DNA of 64,000 nt, from assembly GCA_021737145.1 (NCBI GenBank), contig JAIPEN010000005.1, forward strand, positions 124,001-188,000, in the 5' to 3' direction. Origin of the DNA: Desulfarculaceae bacterium (GTDB taxonomy: Bacteria; Desulfobacterota; Desulfarculia; Desulfarculales; Desulfarculaceae). Numbering within the stretch: the first letter of the stretch is position 1; each line of letters opens with the position of its first letter. Positions 7,908 through 16,588 of this stretch are shown piece by piece. A program made the translations under genes and the position numbers. The notes under the pieces are model-generated. The model was given only the letters and a program-made list of their open reading frames with translations, had not been told where the DNA came from and made no database searches.

Positions 7908-8812
7908 CCGAAGAGCCCCTGTGGCCGCAAGACCATTATCAAGAAGTAGATTGCGTACACCATGGTGTACTTGAAGGAGTGGATGTCCAGGCCGCTGACA
8001 TGGACCAGGCGCATCATGGCATCCCACACCGGCGGAAGGTTGACGATCATGCCGATGAGGATGCCGGCGACCAGGGCTCCGCGCACGCTGCCGAAGCCTC
8101 CCAGGGCCACGGTGGCGAAGGCGATCATGGTGAACAACAGGCCCACCCCCGGCTCCACCGGCCAGAAGTTGACCAACAGCCCGCCGGCGATGCCCACCGA
8201 GGCGCCGCCCACGGCCCAGGCCAGGGCGTTCATCTTCTCGGTGGAGATGCCCATGTAACGGGCGCCCTCCGCGTCCAGGCTGGTGGCGGTCAGCGCCTTG
8301 CCGACCTTGGTGCGGTTGATCAGCCACCAGACCACCGCGAAGCTGACCAGGCTCAAGACCGCCACGGCCAGCTTGGTGGATTCCAGCACCACCCCGGGCC
8401 CCACGATGAAGCTCTTGCCCACCAGCCACCCCTCATGGATGACCCGGGGCTCGCTGCCCATGAACAGCAGGGCCAGGTTCCGGAGGAAAATCATCAAACC
8501 GAAGGTGCCGAAGAGCTGGGCGATCATGGGCCCCTTGATCAAAAAGCGGATGAGCCCGAAGTAGCACATCACGCCCAGGATGGCCCCGGTGATCCCGGCC
8601 AGGGGCAGGGTGAGCACCGGATCGATGCCCAGCAGGGGGCTGGTGAGCAGGGTGGTGTACATGCCCACCATCAAGAACTCGCCGTGGGCGAAGTTGACGA
8701 TGTCCATAACCCCGAAGATCACCGTGAGCCCCAGGGCCACCAGGGCGAAGACCAGCCCCATCAACAGCCCCGACACCAGGGATTTGGTTATTTGTATGGC
8801 AATGTCTTCCAT
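7895..8812 (-). CDS. livH: Liv-type ABC transporter permease LivH (operon 1)
   Basis: About 305 residues, strongly hydrophobic. LivH landmarks are GLTVIFGVMDIVNFAHGEFLMVGMY near the N-terminus, the coupling loop ALTATSLDAEGARYMGI and ALGGFGSVRGALVAG. It partners LivM in the membrane channel. ATG at 8812 has GGAG 6 nt upstream; TTG at 8815 is less likely. A stem-loop separates it from the upstream binding-protein gene. Confidence 0.93.
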   Translation of the reverse strand: MEDIAIQITKSLVSGLLMGLVFALVALGLTVIFGVMDIVNFAHGEFLMVGMYTTLLTSPLLGIDPVLTLPLAGITGAILGVMCYFGLIRFLIKGPMIAQLFGTFGLMIFLRNLALLFMGSEPRVIHEGWLVGKSFIVGPGVVLESTKLAVAVLSLVSFAVVWWLINRTKVGKALTATSLDAEGARYMGISTEKMNALAWAVGGASVGIAGGLLVNFWPVEPGVGLLFTMIAFATVALGGFGSVRGALVAGILIGMIVNLPPVWDAMMRLVHVSGLDIHSFKYTMVYAIYFLIMVLRPQGLFGWKQ

Positions 8813-8869
8813 CAAACGCTCCGCGCGGCCCGGTCAGCCGGCCCCGCAGGGATTCAAGCGGCTAACGGA

Positions 8870-8890
8870 CCGGCCCCGCCAAGGGGCCGG
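8870..8890 (-). promoter_or_regulatory. Intra-operon stem-loop between livK and livH (operon 1)
   Basis: CCGGCCCC (8870-8877) and GGGGCCGG (8883-8890) form an 8-bp perfect stem with a 5-nt loop in the livK-livH gap, without a U-tract. Such hairpins after periplasmic binding-protein genes commonly protect or partly terminate the message so that the binding protein outnumbers the permease. Operon 2 has a similar hairpin at the equivalent place. Confidence 0.5.
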
Positions 8891-8936
8891 CCCGCAAGCC
8901 GGGGTTTATGGGTTCGCGGCCCAGCCGCTAAAGGGC

Positions 8937-10235
8937 CTAGAAGCCCTTGAAGGGGAAGATCATGGGGGCGGTGGCCATATCAAAGGGATACACCACCTCC
9001 AGGCCGATCTTGCCGTCCTTCATCTGGTACTGGCCGATCAGGCCGTTGCCCAGCACGTTCTGGCCGATCTCGTCGCCCTTGGTGCTGAACTTGATGCCCA
9101 CCCAGGGCACCACCAGCTGGTTGCCGGGGATGCTGATGGTGTTGGCCGCCTGCTGGATGGCCTTGGGCTTGGTGCTGCCCGCCTTCTCCAACACGTAGAC
9201 CCAGGTCTGCAGGCCGGTGAAGGCCCGCGCGCTGGCGCCGTCCATGTCGTGGCCATGCTTCTTCTGGTACATGGCGTTGACCTCGCCGGCCAGAGGCTTC
9301 ACCTTCACCACGCTGGGCAGGAACACCGAGCGGGTCAGGATGCCCTCGATCTCGGCGCCCAGGGCCCGGAACTCGGGCTTGTCAAAGCCGGCGTCCTGGC
9401 CCCAGACCACCTTGGGCTTGGCCTTCATGGACTTCAGGGTCTTGACCATCAGCAGGGCGTCGGAGGTGTAGGAGGCGAAAAGCATGGCCCCGGGCTTGGT
9501 GGCGATCATGCTCTGCACCTCGGAGCTCAGGTCCGGGCTCTTGGCCGCGTAGAGGATGTTGGCCTTGAGATCGAAGCCGTACTCCTTGGCGAAGTTGGCG
9601 ATCTCGATGGAGACGTTGGAGCCCCACTCGGTCTTTTCGCAAGCCGCGGCCAGGTTCTTGAGCTCGGCCATGGGCACCGCCTTGACGCCCTTGACCTTGC
9701 CCTTGGTCAGACCCACCAGGAACTCGAACAGGTCCTTGGTGAACCACTTGTCGTGCGGGGTGGTGCGCCAGAACCACTTGAAGCCGCGCTTGGTCAGGGT
9801 GGGGCTGGTGGAGGAGCCGTTGATCATGGGCACGCCGTAGCGCTCGCACACCGCGGACACGGTCTTGGTCACCGAGCTGTAGTAGCAGCCCAGGATGCCC
9901 ACCACCTTGTCGTCCAGGATCAGCTTCTTGGCCAGGTCGGCGCCCATCTGGGGGTTGCCCTGGTGGTCCTTGAAGATCAGGGTGATTTTGGCCCCGCCCA
10001 GGGATTTGACTCCCGCGTTCTTGGCCATGGTCATGTTGACCTTGGGCATGACGTTGTTGGCGATCTCGGCGGCCAGCTCGGCCCCGTTGCGCAGCTCGCG
10101 GCCGGCGGCGGCGGCGGGACCGGTCAGGGGATAGATGACCCCGATCTTGATCTCCTTGGGACCGGCCACGGCCATGGCCGGGACCAGCAACGCCACCATA
10201 ATGGCGATGGCGGCCAGGATGGCGATTTTACGCAT
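8937..10235 (-). CDS. livK: Periplasmic substrate-binding protein of Liv-type ABC transporter (operon 1)
   Basis: 432 residues. The N-terminus MRKIAILAAIAIMVALLVPAM followed by AVAG is a classical Sec signal peptide. The mature part begins KEIKIGVIYPLTGPAAAAG, the typical type I periplasmic binding fold of the LivK/leucine-binding family. ATG at 10235 has GGAGGA upstream. It is the first transporter gene of the operon, 72 nt downstream of the DUF1445 gene on the same strand, so both may be co-transcribed. The ligand is not predictable; branched-chain amino acids, amides or aromatic acids are all possible in this family. Confidence 0.92.
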   Translation of the reverse strand: MRKIAILAAIAIMVALLVPAMAVAGPKEIKIGVIYPLTGPAAAAGRELRNGAELAAEIANNVMPKVNMTMAKNAGVKSLGGAKITLIFKDHQGNPQMGADLAKKLILDDKVVGILGCYYSSVTKTVSAVCERYGVPMINGSSTSPTLTKRGFKWFWRTTPHDKWFTKDLFEFLVGLTKGKVKGVKAVPMAELKNLAAACEKTEWGSNVSIEIANFAKEYGFDLKANILYAAKSPDLSSEVQSMIATKPGAMLFASYTSDALLMVKTLKSMKAKPKVVWGQDAGFDKPEFRALGAEIEGILTRSVFLPSVVKVKPLAGEVNAMYQKKHGHDMDGASARAFTGLQTWVYVLEKAGSTKPKAIQQAANTISIPGNQLVVPWVGIKFSTKGDEIGQNVLGNGLIGQYQMKDGKIGLEVVYPFDMATAPMIFPFKGF

Positions 10236-10307
10236 CTTGCGTCTCCTCCCTGTCTGAAAAGTATCGGTTGAGTCTTTATCGGTTTCTGGTTTTTTTCGCG
10301 CGGTACC

Positions 10308-11129
10308 CTAGGCGGCGCAGGATATGAGGGAACTCCCCGCCAGATCCTCGGCCCGCAAATCGGTTATGAACATGTGTCCCGGGGCGTGAGTGATGGCCAT
10401 TTCCACCTTGCTGGCGGCCACCGCCGCCTGGGGGGTGACCCCGCAGGCCCAGAACACCGGCACCTCGCCGGGGTTGATGGTCACCGCGTCGCCGTAGTCG
10501 GGCCGGCCGATGTCGGCGATGCCGATCTCGGCCGGGTCGCCGGAGTGCACCGGCTCGCCATGGGCCTCGCCAAAGGCCCCGGACACCCGGCGGGCATGCT
10601 CCACCATCTCCGGGGCCATGGGCCGCATGGAAACCACCAGGGGCCCGCTCAGCCGCCCGGCCGGAGCGGCGGGCAGGCTGGTGCAGTACATGGGCACGTT
10701 GCGCCCCATCTCCTGGTGCCTCACCGGCAGGCCGGCGGCCACCAAGGCGTCGTCAAAGCTGAAGCTGCACCCCAAAAGAAAGCTGACCAGGTCGTCGCGC
10801 CACAGGTGCTTGATGTCCAGGGGCTCATCCACCAGCTCGCCGTTTTGCCAAAGCCGGTAGCGGGGCAGGGTGTCGCGCAGGTCCGCGCCCCGGGCCATGG
10901 CCTGGGTGTGGGGCACGCCCGGGTCCAGCACCTCCAGGATGGGGCAGGCCTGGCGGTTGCGCAGGCCGAACAGCAAAAAGTCGAAAGCCCATTCCCTGGG
11001 CAGGATGACCAGGTTGGCCTGGGCGTATCCCGGACACAGGCCCGCGGTGGGGCCGGTCACCTCTTGCCGGGCGATGGCTGCCCGCAGGGCGGAGGGACCG
11101 CCAGGGGCAGGTTCCTGTCGGGGGCTCAT
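10308..11129 (-). CDS. DUF1445/YcsI-family putative hydro-lyase
   Basis: 273 residues of the DUF1445 (YcsI, D-glutamate cyclase-like) family, recognised by GLCPGYAQANLVILP, FLLGCSFSFDDAL, VPMYCTSLPAAPAG and HAPGHMFITDL. A conserved GCSFSF and a C-terminal THAPGHMF are family hallmarks. Members sit next to 5-oxoprolinase genes in many genomes, as here, where it is divergent from pxpA; a link to pyroglutamate/glutamate metabolism is therefore likely. ATG at 11129 has AAGGA 6 nt upstream; the frame extends further upstream without a better start. Confidence 0.88.
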   Translation of the reverse strand: MSPRQEPAPGGPSALRAAIARQEVTGPTAGLCPGYAQANLVILPREWAFDFLLFGLRNRQACPILEVLDPGVPHTQAMARGADLRDTLPRYRLWQNGELVDEPLDIKHLWRDDLVSFLLGCSFSFDDALVAAGLPVRHQEMGRNVPMYCTSLPAAPAGRLSGPLVVSMRPMAPEMVEHARRVSGAFGEAHGEPVHSGDPAEIGIADIGRPDYGDAVTINPGEVPVFWACGVTPQAAVAASKVEMAITHAPGHMFITDLRAEDLAGSSLISCAA

Positions 11130-11348
11130 GCTAATCCTTAGTCCGGCTAATTTGGGCGCACCGGGCTCAAGGCCCTTACTGCGGGTCAAAGGTGGATATG
11201 GTTCCCTACCAACTAGAATGCTTCATTATAAAGAAAGCACCGCAACTTTTCCAGCCCGGCAACACCCTGAAACGCCTGCTACTATGCGGCGTTGCCCTCG
11301 CGGGCCCCTTCCGATACCATGCCTTTAGCGAAACAGGAAAGGAGCCTC

Positions 11349-12122
11349 ATGTTCATTGATCTGAATTGTGACATGGGAGAGAGTTTCGGGGATTACTGCC
11401 TGGGCTGCGACGACCAGGTGATCGCCCATATAACCAGCGCCAACCTGGCCTGCGGCTTCCACGCCTCGGATCCCATCACCATGGACAAGACGATTCGCCT
11501 CTGCGCCGAGCACGGGGTGGCCATCGGGGCCCATCCCGGCTACCCGGACCTGAGGGGCTTCGGCCGCCGCAACCTGGCCTCCACCCCGGAGGAGGTGCGC
11601 GGCGACGTGCTCTATCAGGTGGGGGCCCTGGCCGGCCTGGCCCGGGCCCGGGGCGTGGAGCTACAGCACGTGAAGCCCCACGGCGCCATGTACAACACCG
11701 CCGCCTCCCACCCGCCCACGGCCAAGGCCATCGCCACGGCCGTGGCCGAGTATGACCCCGGCCTGATCCTGGTGACCCTGGCCGGTCCGGGGGGCGAGAT
11801 TTTCCGCACCATCGCCCAGGAAACGGGCCTCAAAGTGGCCAGCGAGGCCTTTGCCGACCGGGCCTACACCGCCGAGGGCCGCCTGGCGCCCCGGGGCACC
11901 GCCGGAGCGGTGGTCCACGATCCCGAGGTGGTGGCCGCCCGTTGCGTGCGCATGGCCACCGAGGGGGTGGTGGAAGCGATTGACGGCACCTTGGTGAAGC
12001 TCCAGGCCGACACCATCTGCGTGCACGGCGACACCCCCAGCGCGGTGGAGCTGGTCAAGGCGGTGAACCAGGCCATGGCCACCAACGGGGTGGAGCTCCA
12101 GACCATGGGCCGGACTCTGTAG
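11349..12122 (+). CDS. pxpA: 5-oxoprolinase subunit A (LamB/YcsF family)
   Basis: 257 residues, full length for the family. Hallmarks are MFIDLNCDMGESFG at the start, ITSANLACGFHASDP, GAHPGYPDLRGFGRR, HVKPHGAMYN and ICVHGDTPSAVEL. PxpA works with PxpB and PxpC in ATP-dependent hydrolysis of 5-oxoproline to glutamate in the cytoplasm. ATG at 11349 has AAAGGAGCC immediately upstream. The pxpBC fusion follows on the same strand, but a repeat element fills the 262-bp gap. Confidence 0.95.
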   Translation: MFIDLNCDMGESFGDYCLGCDDQVIAHITSANLACGFHASDPITMDKTIRLCAEHGVAIGAHPGYPDLRGFGRRNLASTPEEVRGDVLYQVGALAGLARARGVELQHVKPHGAMYNTAASHPPTAKAIATAVAEYDPGLILVTLAGPGGEIFRTIAQETGLKVASEAFADRAYTAEGRLAPRGTAGAVVHDPEVVAARCVRMATEGVVEAIDGTLVKLQADTICVHGDTPSAVELVKAVNQAMATNGVELQTMGRTL

Positions 12123-12381
12123 GCCGCATATTTCATGAGGGTTGTGTGGCATTAAACGTAGAACCTGGATTCATGTGGCCGTTATGAAAAAAGCACCTAC
12201 AGTGCCAAGGTACAGTCTGCACCCTGGCCCGGCACAGTCAGCCGCCGGCAGACAAGGCGTCTGGCAAGCGAGGGCCGCAGGCGTAGCCCAAGCTACGTCG
12301 AGGCCAGAGCGCGGCCAGCAACACCGCATGCCGGGGGCTGGTGAAGCCGGACGCACGGCCCCCATGGAATGTGCGGCCTAA
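12121..12381. repeat. Longer repeat unit with terminal inverted repeats between pxpA and pxpBC
   Basis: The gap is bounded by TAGGCCGCA (12121-12129, including the pxpA stop) and its inverse TGCGGCCTA (12372-12380). The left end continues CATATTTCATG, which recurs at the left end of the element at 20047. The unit contains the 118-bp palindromic module at 12231-12348. Its right end lies about 4 bp from the pxpBC start codon, and no Shine-Dalgarno is visible there. Confidence 0.55.
12231..12348 (+). repeat. 118-bp palindromic intergenic repeat, copy A
   Basis: It starts GGCACAG, contains GGCAGACAAGGCGTCTGGC and ends GGCTGGTGAAGCC. The ends (TCAGCCGCCGGCA / TGCCGGGGGCTGG) pair almost perfectly, and the centre GCGTAG-cccaag-CTACGT forms the apical stem. 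Copies B (27809) and C (40579) are the same length, with similar sequence throughout. This copy lies between two genes of one operon, unlike B, C and D, which lie at convergent 3' ends. Confidence 0.85.
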
Positions 12382-12384
12382 CCC

Positions 12385-14025
12385 ATGCCCACTCCCCTGC
12401 CGACCAAACCCCAGGGCGAGGCCGCCCTGCTGGCCTATCTGGGCCATGAGATCGACTTCGCGGTGAACCGGCGCATGCGGGCCCTGGCCGGCCGGCTGGG
12501 GCAAGACCCCCTGCCCGGGGTGCGCGAGGTGCTGGGTTCCTATGCCTGCTTGCAGGTGCAGTTCGACCCCTTGGTCACGGACCACCAGATCGTGGCCGCC
12601 TGGGTGGAGGAGGCCCACCAGGCCCTGCCCGACACCGGCGCCGCGCCGGGCCGCACCGTGGAACTGCCCGTGGTCTACGGCGGCGAGGCCGGGCCGGATT
12701 TGCCCCATGTGGCCGAGCGCACCGGCCTGAGCCCCGAGGAGGTGATCCGCCGCCACGGCGCGGTCGATCATCCCTGCTACGTGGTGGGTTTCACGCCCGG
12801 TTTCCCCTATCTGGGCGGCCTGGACCCGGCCCTGACCATGCCCCGCATGGACGAGCCCCGCCTGGACAACCCGCCCGGCTCGGTGTCCGTGGCCGGGGGC
12901 CAGACCGGGGTGTACCCCCTGGGCGGGCCGGGGGGCTGGTGGGTCATCGGCCGCACCCCCTGGCTGCTCTACGATCCCCGCCGCGACCCGGCCACCCTGG
13001 TGCGCGCGGGCGACCTGATCCGCTTCACGCCCAGCCACCAGAGCGAGTTTCCCGCGCCCCCGCCCCTGAGCCTGGCCTGGCAAGGGAGAGGGCAAGAGGT
13101 GTGCGAGGTGCTGCACCCCGGGGCCTTCACCACGGTGCAGGACGCGGGGCGCTGGGGGCAGCAGCACCGGGGAGTGCCGGTGTCCGGCGCCCTGGACCAG
13201 GCGGCCCTGGCCCGGGCCAACCTGCTGGTGGGCAACCCCATGGACGCGGCCGCCCTGGAGATTACCCTGTTGGGCCCCAAGCTCAAGCTGCTCCGGCCCA
13301 CGGTGATGGCGGTGTGCGGCGCGGACCTGGGCCTGGCCGTGGACGGGGCTCCCGCGCCCATGGACCAGGCCATGGCCCTGGAGGCGGGCCAGGTGGTGAG
13401 CTTCCGGGGCCCCAAGGCCGGCGGCGGCCGGGCCGTGCTGGCCCTGGCCGGCGGTTTGGCCAGCGAGGAGCTTTTGGGCAGCCGGTCCACCTACATCCTG
13501 GGGCGCATGGGACGCCCCCTGGTAAAGGGCGACCTGCTCCGAACCGCGCCCGGCCCCCTGCCCCAAAGCCAGGCATCCTGCCCGCCCCTGGAGCAGCCGG
13601 GCGGGGAACTGACGCTCCGGGTGGTGCCCGGCCCCAATGAGGAGTATTTCACCCGGCAGGGCGTCGAAGACTTCTACGGCCAGAAATGGAAGCTCTCCTC
13701 CAAGGCCGACCGGAGGGGGGCCCGCCTGGAGGGCAAGGCCCTGACCTTTGACCCCGCCCTGCCCGGCTCCATTGTCAGCGAGCCCAACACCCCCGGAGTG
13801 ATCCAGGTGCCCCTGGGCGGGCAGCCTATAATCATGCTGCGCGAGCAGACCGTGGGCGGCTATGCCAAGATCGCCACCGTGTTCGGCCCGGACCTGGACC
13901 GTCTGGCCCGCTGCCAGGCCGGTCAGGCCCTGCGCTTCAAGACCATCAGCCCGGCCGAGGCCCTGGCCGAGGCCCGCCGCCTGGGCCGCGAGCTGGCGGC
14001 CCTGCAAAAGGAACTGGCCCAGTGA
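12385..14025 (+). CDS. Fused 5-oxoprolinase subunits B and C (PxpB-PxpC)
   Basis: 546 residues. Residues about 10-225 are PxpB/KipI (allophanate hydrolase subunit 1 type): YGGEAGPDLPHVAERTGL, then HPCYVVGFTPGFPYLGGLD and GSVSVAGGQTGVYPL. About 235-540 are PxpC/KipA (biotin-dependent carboxyltransferase type): LHPGAFTTVQDAGRWG, GVPVSGALDQ, NLLVGNP and GYAKIATV. Fusion of the two subunits is known in several lineages. With PxpA it forms the 5-oxoprolinase complex. The start ATG abuts a repeat element and lacks an obvious ribosome binding site, so expression may depend on read-through from pxpA. Its stop overlaps the next start. Confidence 0.93.
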   Translation: MPTPLPTKPQGEAALLAYLGHEIDFAVNRRMRALAGRLGQDPLPGVREVLGSYACLQVQFDPLVTDHQIVAAWVEEAHQALPDTGAAPGRTVELPVVYGGEAGPDLPHVAERTGLSPEEVIRRHGAVDHPCYVVGFTPGFPYLGGLDPALTMPRMDEPRLDNPPGSVSVAGGQTGVYPLGGPGGWWVIGRTPWLLYDPRRDPATLVRAGDLIRFTPSHQSEFPAPPPLSLAWQGRGQEVCEVLHPGAFTTVQDAGRWGQQHRGVPVSGALDQAALARANLLVGNPMDAAALEITLLGPKLKLLRPTVMAVCGADLGLAVDGAPAPMDQAMALEAGQVVSFRGPKAGGGRAVLALAGGLASEELLGSRSTYILGRMGRPLVKGDLLRTAPGPLPQSQASCPPLEQPGGELTLRVVPGPNEEYFTRQGVEDFYGQKWKLSSKADRRGARLEGKALTFDPALPGSIVSEPNTPGVIQVPLGGQPIIMLREQTVGGYAKIATVFGPDLDRLARCQAGQALRFKTISPAEALAEARRLGRELAALQKELAQ

Positions 14026-14918
14026 ACCCCGGAGAACGGGTGCACCTGGGAGGTCCCTTGTGGCTCTTGGCCGGGCGAAAGCAGGGGCGTTTCCCCTTTT
14101 GCCACGGGGTGCTGATCAAAGACGGCAACACCACCGCGCTCATCGACCCGGGCTGCGGCCGCGAGGTCTTGGAGCCTCTGGCCCGCTCGGGCGAGGTGGA
14201 GTTGGTGATCAACAGCCACACCCACCCAGACCACAGCGCGGGCACCCATTGGTTCGCGGGGACCGAAATCTTGGTGCCCGAAGCCGCCCTGCCCAGCGCG
14301 GGCAGCGTGCAGCGGCTCTCCGAGCGGCTGATGGCCCCAGGCGAGCCGGCCGAACACTGGCGGGTTTGGGTGCGCAAGGCCCTGGACTTCGTGGACTACG
14401 AGCCCACGGGCAGCTTCGCGCCGGGCGAAACCCTGCGCATCGGCTCCACCCGCCTGGAGGTGATCGCCACTCCGGGGCACTTGCTGGATCACTGCTGCTT
14501 TTGGCTGCCGGATCAGGGAGTGCTCCTATCCTCGGATATCGACCTGACCCCCTTTGGCCCCTTTTACGGCAATCAGGAGTCGTCTCTGGAGCAGATGCGC
14601 CGCGACATAGACCTGGTGGCCAAGATGGACCCCGAGCTGCTGGTTTCGTCTCACCGGCCGCCCCTGAACCGGGGCATCGCCGAAGCCTGCCGGGTCTTCG
14701 CCGCGGCCATCGAGGCCCGCCAAGAGGCCATCCTGAAGCTGCTGGCCAAGGAGATGACCCGGGCCGGGCTGGTGGAGGCCTCGCCCATATACGGCGGGCA
14801 CACGGCCTTGCCCCACTTCACCCCCTACTGGGAGGGGCTGATGATCGACAAGCACCTGGATGTGTTGCTGCTTCAGGGGCTTGTCGTTCGCACCCCGGCC
14901 GGCTTCCGCGCCGCCTAG
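14022..14918 (+). CDS. MBL-fold metallo-hydrolase
   Basis: 298 residues of the metallo-beta-lactamase fold. Zinc ligands are in SHTHPDHSAG (HxHxDH), TPGHLLDHCCFW, SSDIDL and SSHRPP. A C-terminal helical part (about 215-290) with TPYWEGLMIDKHLD resembles the glyoxalase II-like/RNase-unrelated MBL hydrolases that act on thioesters or lactones. The GTG start overlaps the pxpBC stop by 4 nt (GTGA), so translation is coupled to the 5-oxoprolinase genes, suggesting a role in the same pathway; the substrate is unknown. Confidence 0.88.
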   Translation: MNPGERVHLGGPLWLLAGRKQGRFPFCHGVLIKDGNTTALIDPGCGREVLEPLARSGEVELVINSHTHPDHSAGTHWFAGTEILVPEAALPSAGSVQRLSERLMAPGEPAEHWRVWVRKALDFVDYEPTGSFAPGETLRIGSTRLEVIATPGHLLDHCCFWLPDQGVLLSSDIDLTPFGPFYGNQESSLEQMRRDIDLVAKMDPELLVSSHRPPLNRGIAEACRVFAAAIEARQEAILKLLAKEMTRAGLVEASPIYGGHTALPHFTPYWEGLMIDKHLDVLLLQGLVVRTPAGFRAA

Positions 14919-15002
14919 ACGGCCTGTAACCTGGCTGCAACTTGCCGCCCCGGGGGGGCGGATGATAAGATAACCAGACTTCCAAGCAGGATCTCAGACG
15001 GA

Positions 15003-15043
15003 CACTCCCCTGTGGAACGCACCGGGGTGTGGGCCTTTTACGG
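15003..15043 (+). promoter_or_regulatory. Structured 5' leader of mgtE
   Basis: In the 139-bp gap before mgtE, ACAC-t-CCCC-t-GTG-gaacg-CAC-c-GGGGTGT makes a long hairpin (about 15003-15031). It is followed by GGCC-ttttac-GGCC (15033-15046), which abuts the Shine-Dalgarno GGAG. A further GC hairpin (CCGCCCCGGGGGGGCGG) lies around 14944-14960. Sequestration of the SD is geometrically possible. It does not match the M-box consensus as far as I can see; a metal-responsive leader is only a hypothesis. Confidence 0.3.
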
Positions 15044-15057
15044 CCGGAGACAGGGCA

Positions 15058-16410
15058 ATGACGGCACCCGAGACCATACAGCGCCTTAGAGACATCATCG
15101 CCGGCCAGGACCGCGACGCGCTTATGCTGGAGGTGTCCCAGGCCCACCCGGCCGACGTGGCCGAGGGTCTGAGCACCCTGGAACCGGCCGAGATCGCCGG
15201 GTTCGTGGAGATCTTGGGGCCGCGCGAGACCCTGGAGATCTTCGAGTTCATCCCCTTTGACGTGCAGAGCCTCACCCTCAAGTACCTGAGCCGGCCCAGC
15301 CTGGCCCAGCTCATGAACATCATGAGCCCGGACGACCGCGCCGACCTCATGGAAGAGGTGGACGACGACTTCCAGGAGCGCCTGCTCTCCCTGCTGCTCA
15401 AGCACGAGCGCCAGAACGTCCTCAAGCTGATCAACTACCCCGAGGACAGCGCCGGCGCCCACATGACCACCGACTACGCCATCCTGCGGCCGGACAGCGA
15501 CGTGCAGACCGCCCTGGAGCAGGTGCGCCTGCAGGCGGCCACCAAGGAAACCATCTACTACATCTACGTGGTGGACGCGGCGCGTCATTTGGTGGGCCTG
15601 GTTTCCCTGCGCGACCTCATCGTGTCCCGGCGCAAGAGCCGGGTGGAAGACATCATGAGCAAGCAGGTGATCAGCGTGCGGGCCGACGAGGACATCGAGG
15701 ACGTGGCCACTCTGTCCAGCCGCTACGACTTCCTGGCCGTGCCGGTGGTGGACGCCCAAGAGCGCATGCTGGGCATCATCACCTTTGACGACCTCTACGA
15801 CATCATGGCCGACGAGGCCACCGAGGACATGTATCACCTGGCCAACCTGGACACCGACGAAAAGGTGGGCTCGCCCCTGCTGCGCTCGGTGAAGCTCCGG
15901 GTGCCCTGGCTGCTCACCGCCCTGGGCTCGGGCCTGGTGGCCGCCTATACGGTGAGCCTGTTCGCCAAGACCATCCACGAGGTGGTGGCCCTGGCCTCGC
16001 TGATGACCATCGTGGCCCTGCTGGGGGGCAACGCGGGCAACCAGTCCCTGGTGGTGGTGGTGCGGGCCCTGGCCCTGGGCGAGATAAAGGTGGCCCACGA
16101 CTGGCGGGTGCTGCTCAAGGAAGCGGCGGTGGGCCTGTGCAACGGGCTGATCGTGGGGCTGGTGATCGGGGCCATCGCCGCCCTGTGGTTCGGCAACCCC
16201 TGGCTGGGCCTGATCATGTGGCTGGCCATCGCGGGCAACCTGGTCATCGCCGGGCTCTTCGGCTCCATGGTGCCCATACTGCTGCGCAAGCTCAACCTGG
16301 ACCCGGCCCTGGGCAGCAGCATCTTCGTGACCACCGCCACCGACGTGGGCGGCTTCCTGCTGTTTTTGGGCCTGGCCACCCTGGTGCTGCCCCACCTCAT
16401 GGGCAACTAG
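15058..16410 (+). CDS. mgtE: Magnesium transporter MgtE
   Basis: 450 residues in the full MgtE layout. The N-terminal superhelical domain (about 1-130, with HPADVAEGLSTLEPAEIAGF) is followed by a CBS pair (about 135-255, MTTDYAILRPDSDVQTAL and IMSKQVISVRADEDIEDV) and five C-terminal membrane helices, including the pore-lining GNAGNQSLVVVVRALALGEI. It is a dimeric Mg2+ channel/transporter of the inner membrane gated by cytosolic Mg2+. The ATG has GGAG about 10 nt upstream next to a leader hairpin. It converges on phoH across a diverged repeat. Confidence 0.96.
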   Translation: MTAPETIQRLRDIIAGQDRDALMLEVSQAHPADVAEGLSTLEPAEIAGFVEILGPRETLEIFEFIPFDVQSLTLKYLSRPSLAQLMNIMSPDDRADLMEEVDDDFQERLLSLLLKHERQNVLKLINYPEDSAGAHMTTDYAILRPDSDVQTALEQVRLQAATKETIYYIYVVDAARHLVGLVSLRDLIVSRRKSRVEDIMSKQVISVRADEDIEDVATLSSRYDFLAVPVVDAQERMLGIITFDDLYDIMADEATEDMYHLANLDTDEKVGSPLLRSVKLRVPWLLTALGSGLVAAYTVSLFAKTIHEVVALASLMTIVALLGGNAGNQSLVVVVRALALGEIKVAHDWRVLLKEAAVGLCNGLIVGLVIGAIAALWFGNPWLGLIMWLAIAGNLVIAGLFGSMVPILLRKLNLDPALGSSIFVTTATDVGGFLLFLGLATLVLPHLMGN

Positions 16411-16467
16411 CCAAGATAATCAAAACAGATTTCCATCCGGCAATTTGAGGCGGGCTGTTTGGCCGGC

Positions 16468-16584
16468 AGCTATTCCAGGCGGCGGCAGACCAGGCGCGGG
16501 CAAGCGGGTTCCCCAGGCGTATATGCAATACGCCCGGGAAGCGGACGATGCCCGCAACGCAGTATCCCGCCGTCTGGCCAAGCC
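16468..16584. repeat. Palindromic intergenic repeat, diverged copy D
   Basis: It has the same layout as the 118-bp repeat: GGCAGAC near the left end, an apical stem GGCGTAT-atgca-ATACGCC, then CGCAACGCAGTAT and CTGGCCAAGCC at the right end. The distance from GGCAGAC to the final AGCC is 101 nt, against 102 in copy A. Most of the sequence between these blocks differs. It sits between the convergent mgtE and phoH 3' ends. Confidence 0.65.
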
Positions 16585-16588
16585 GCCG

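Noticed and set aside
7908..8429. Extension of livM (operon 1) upstream to 8429
   Set aside because: It would overlap most of livH in a different frame. ATG at 7907 gives the standard LivM N-terminus with a 13-nt overlap.
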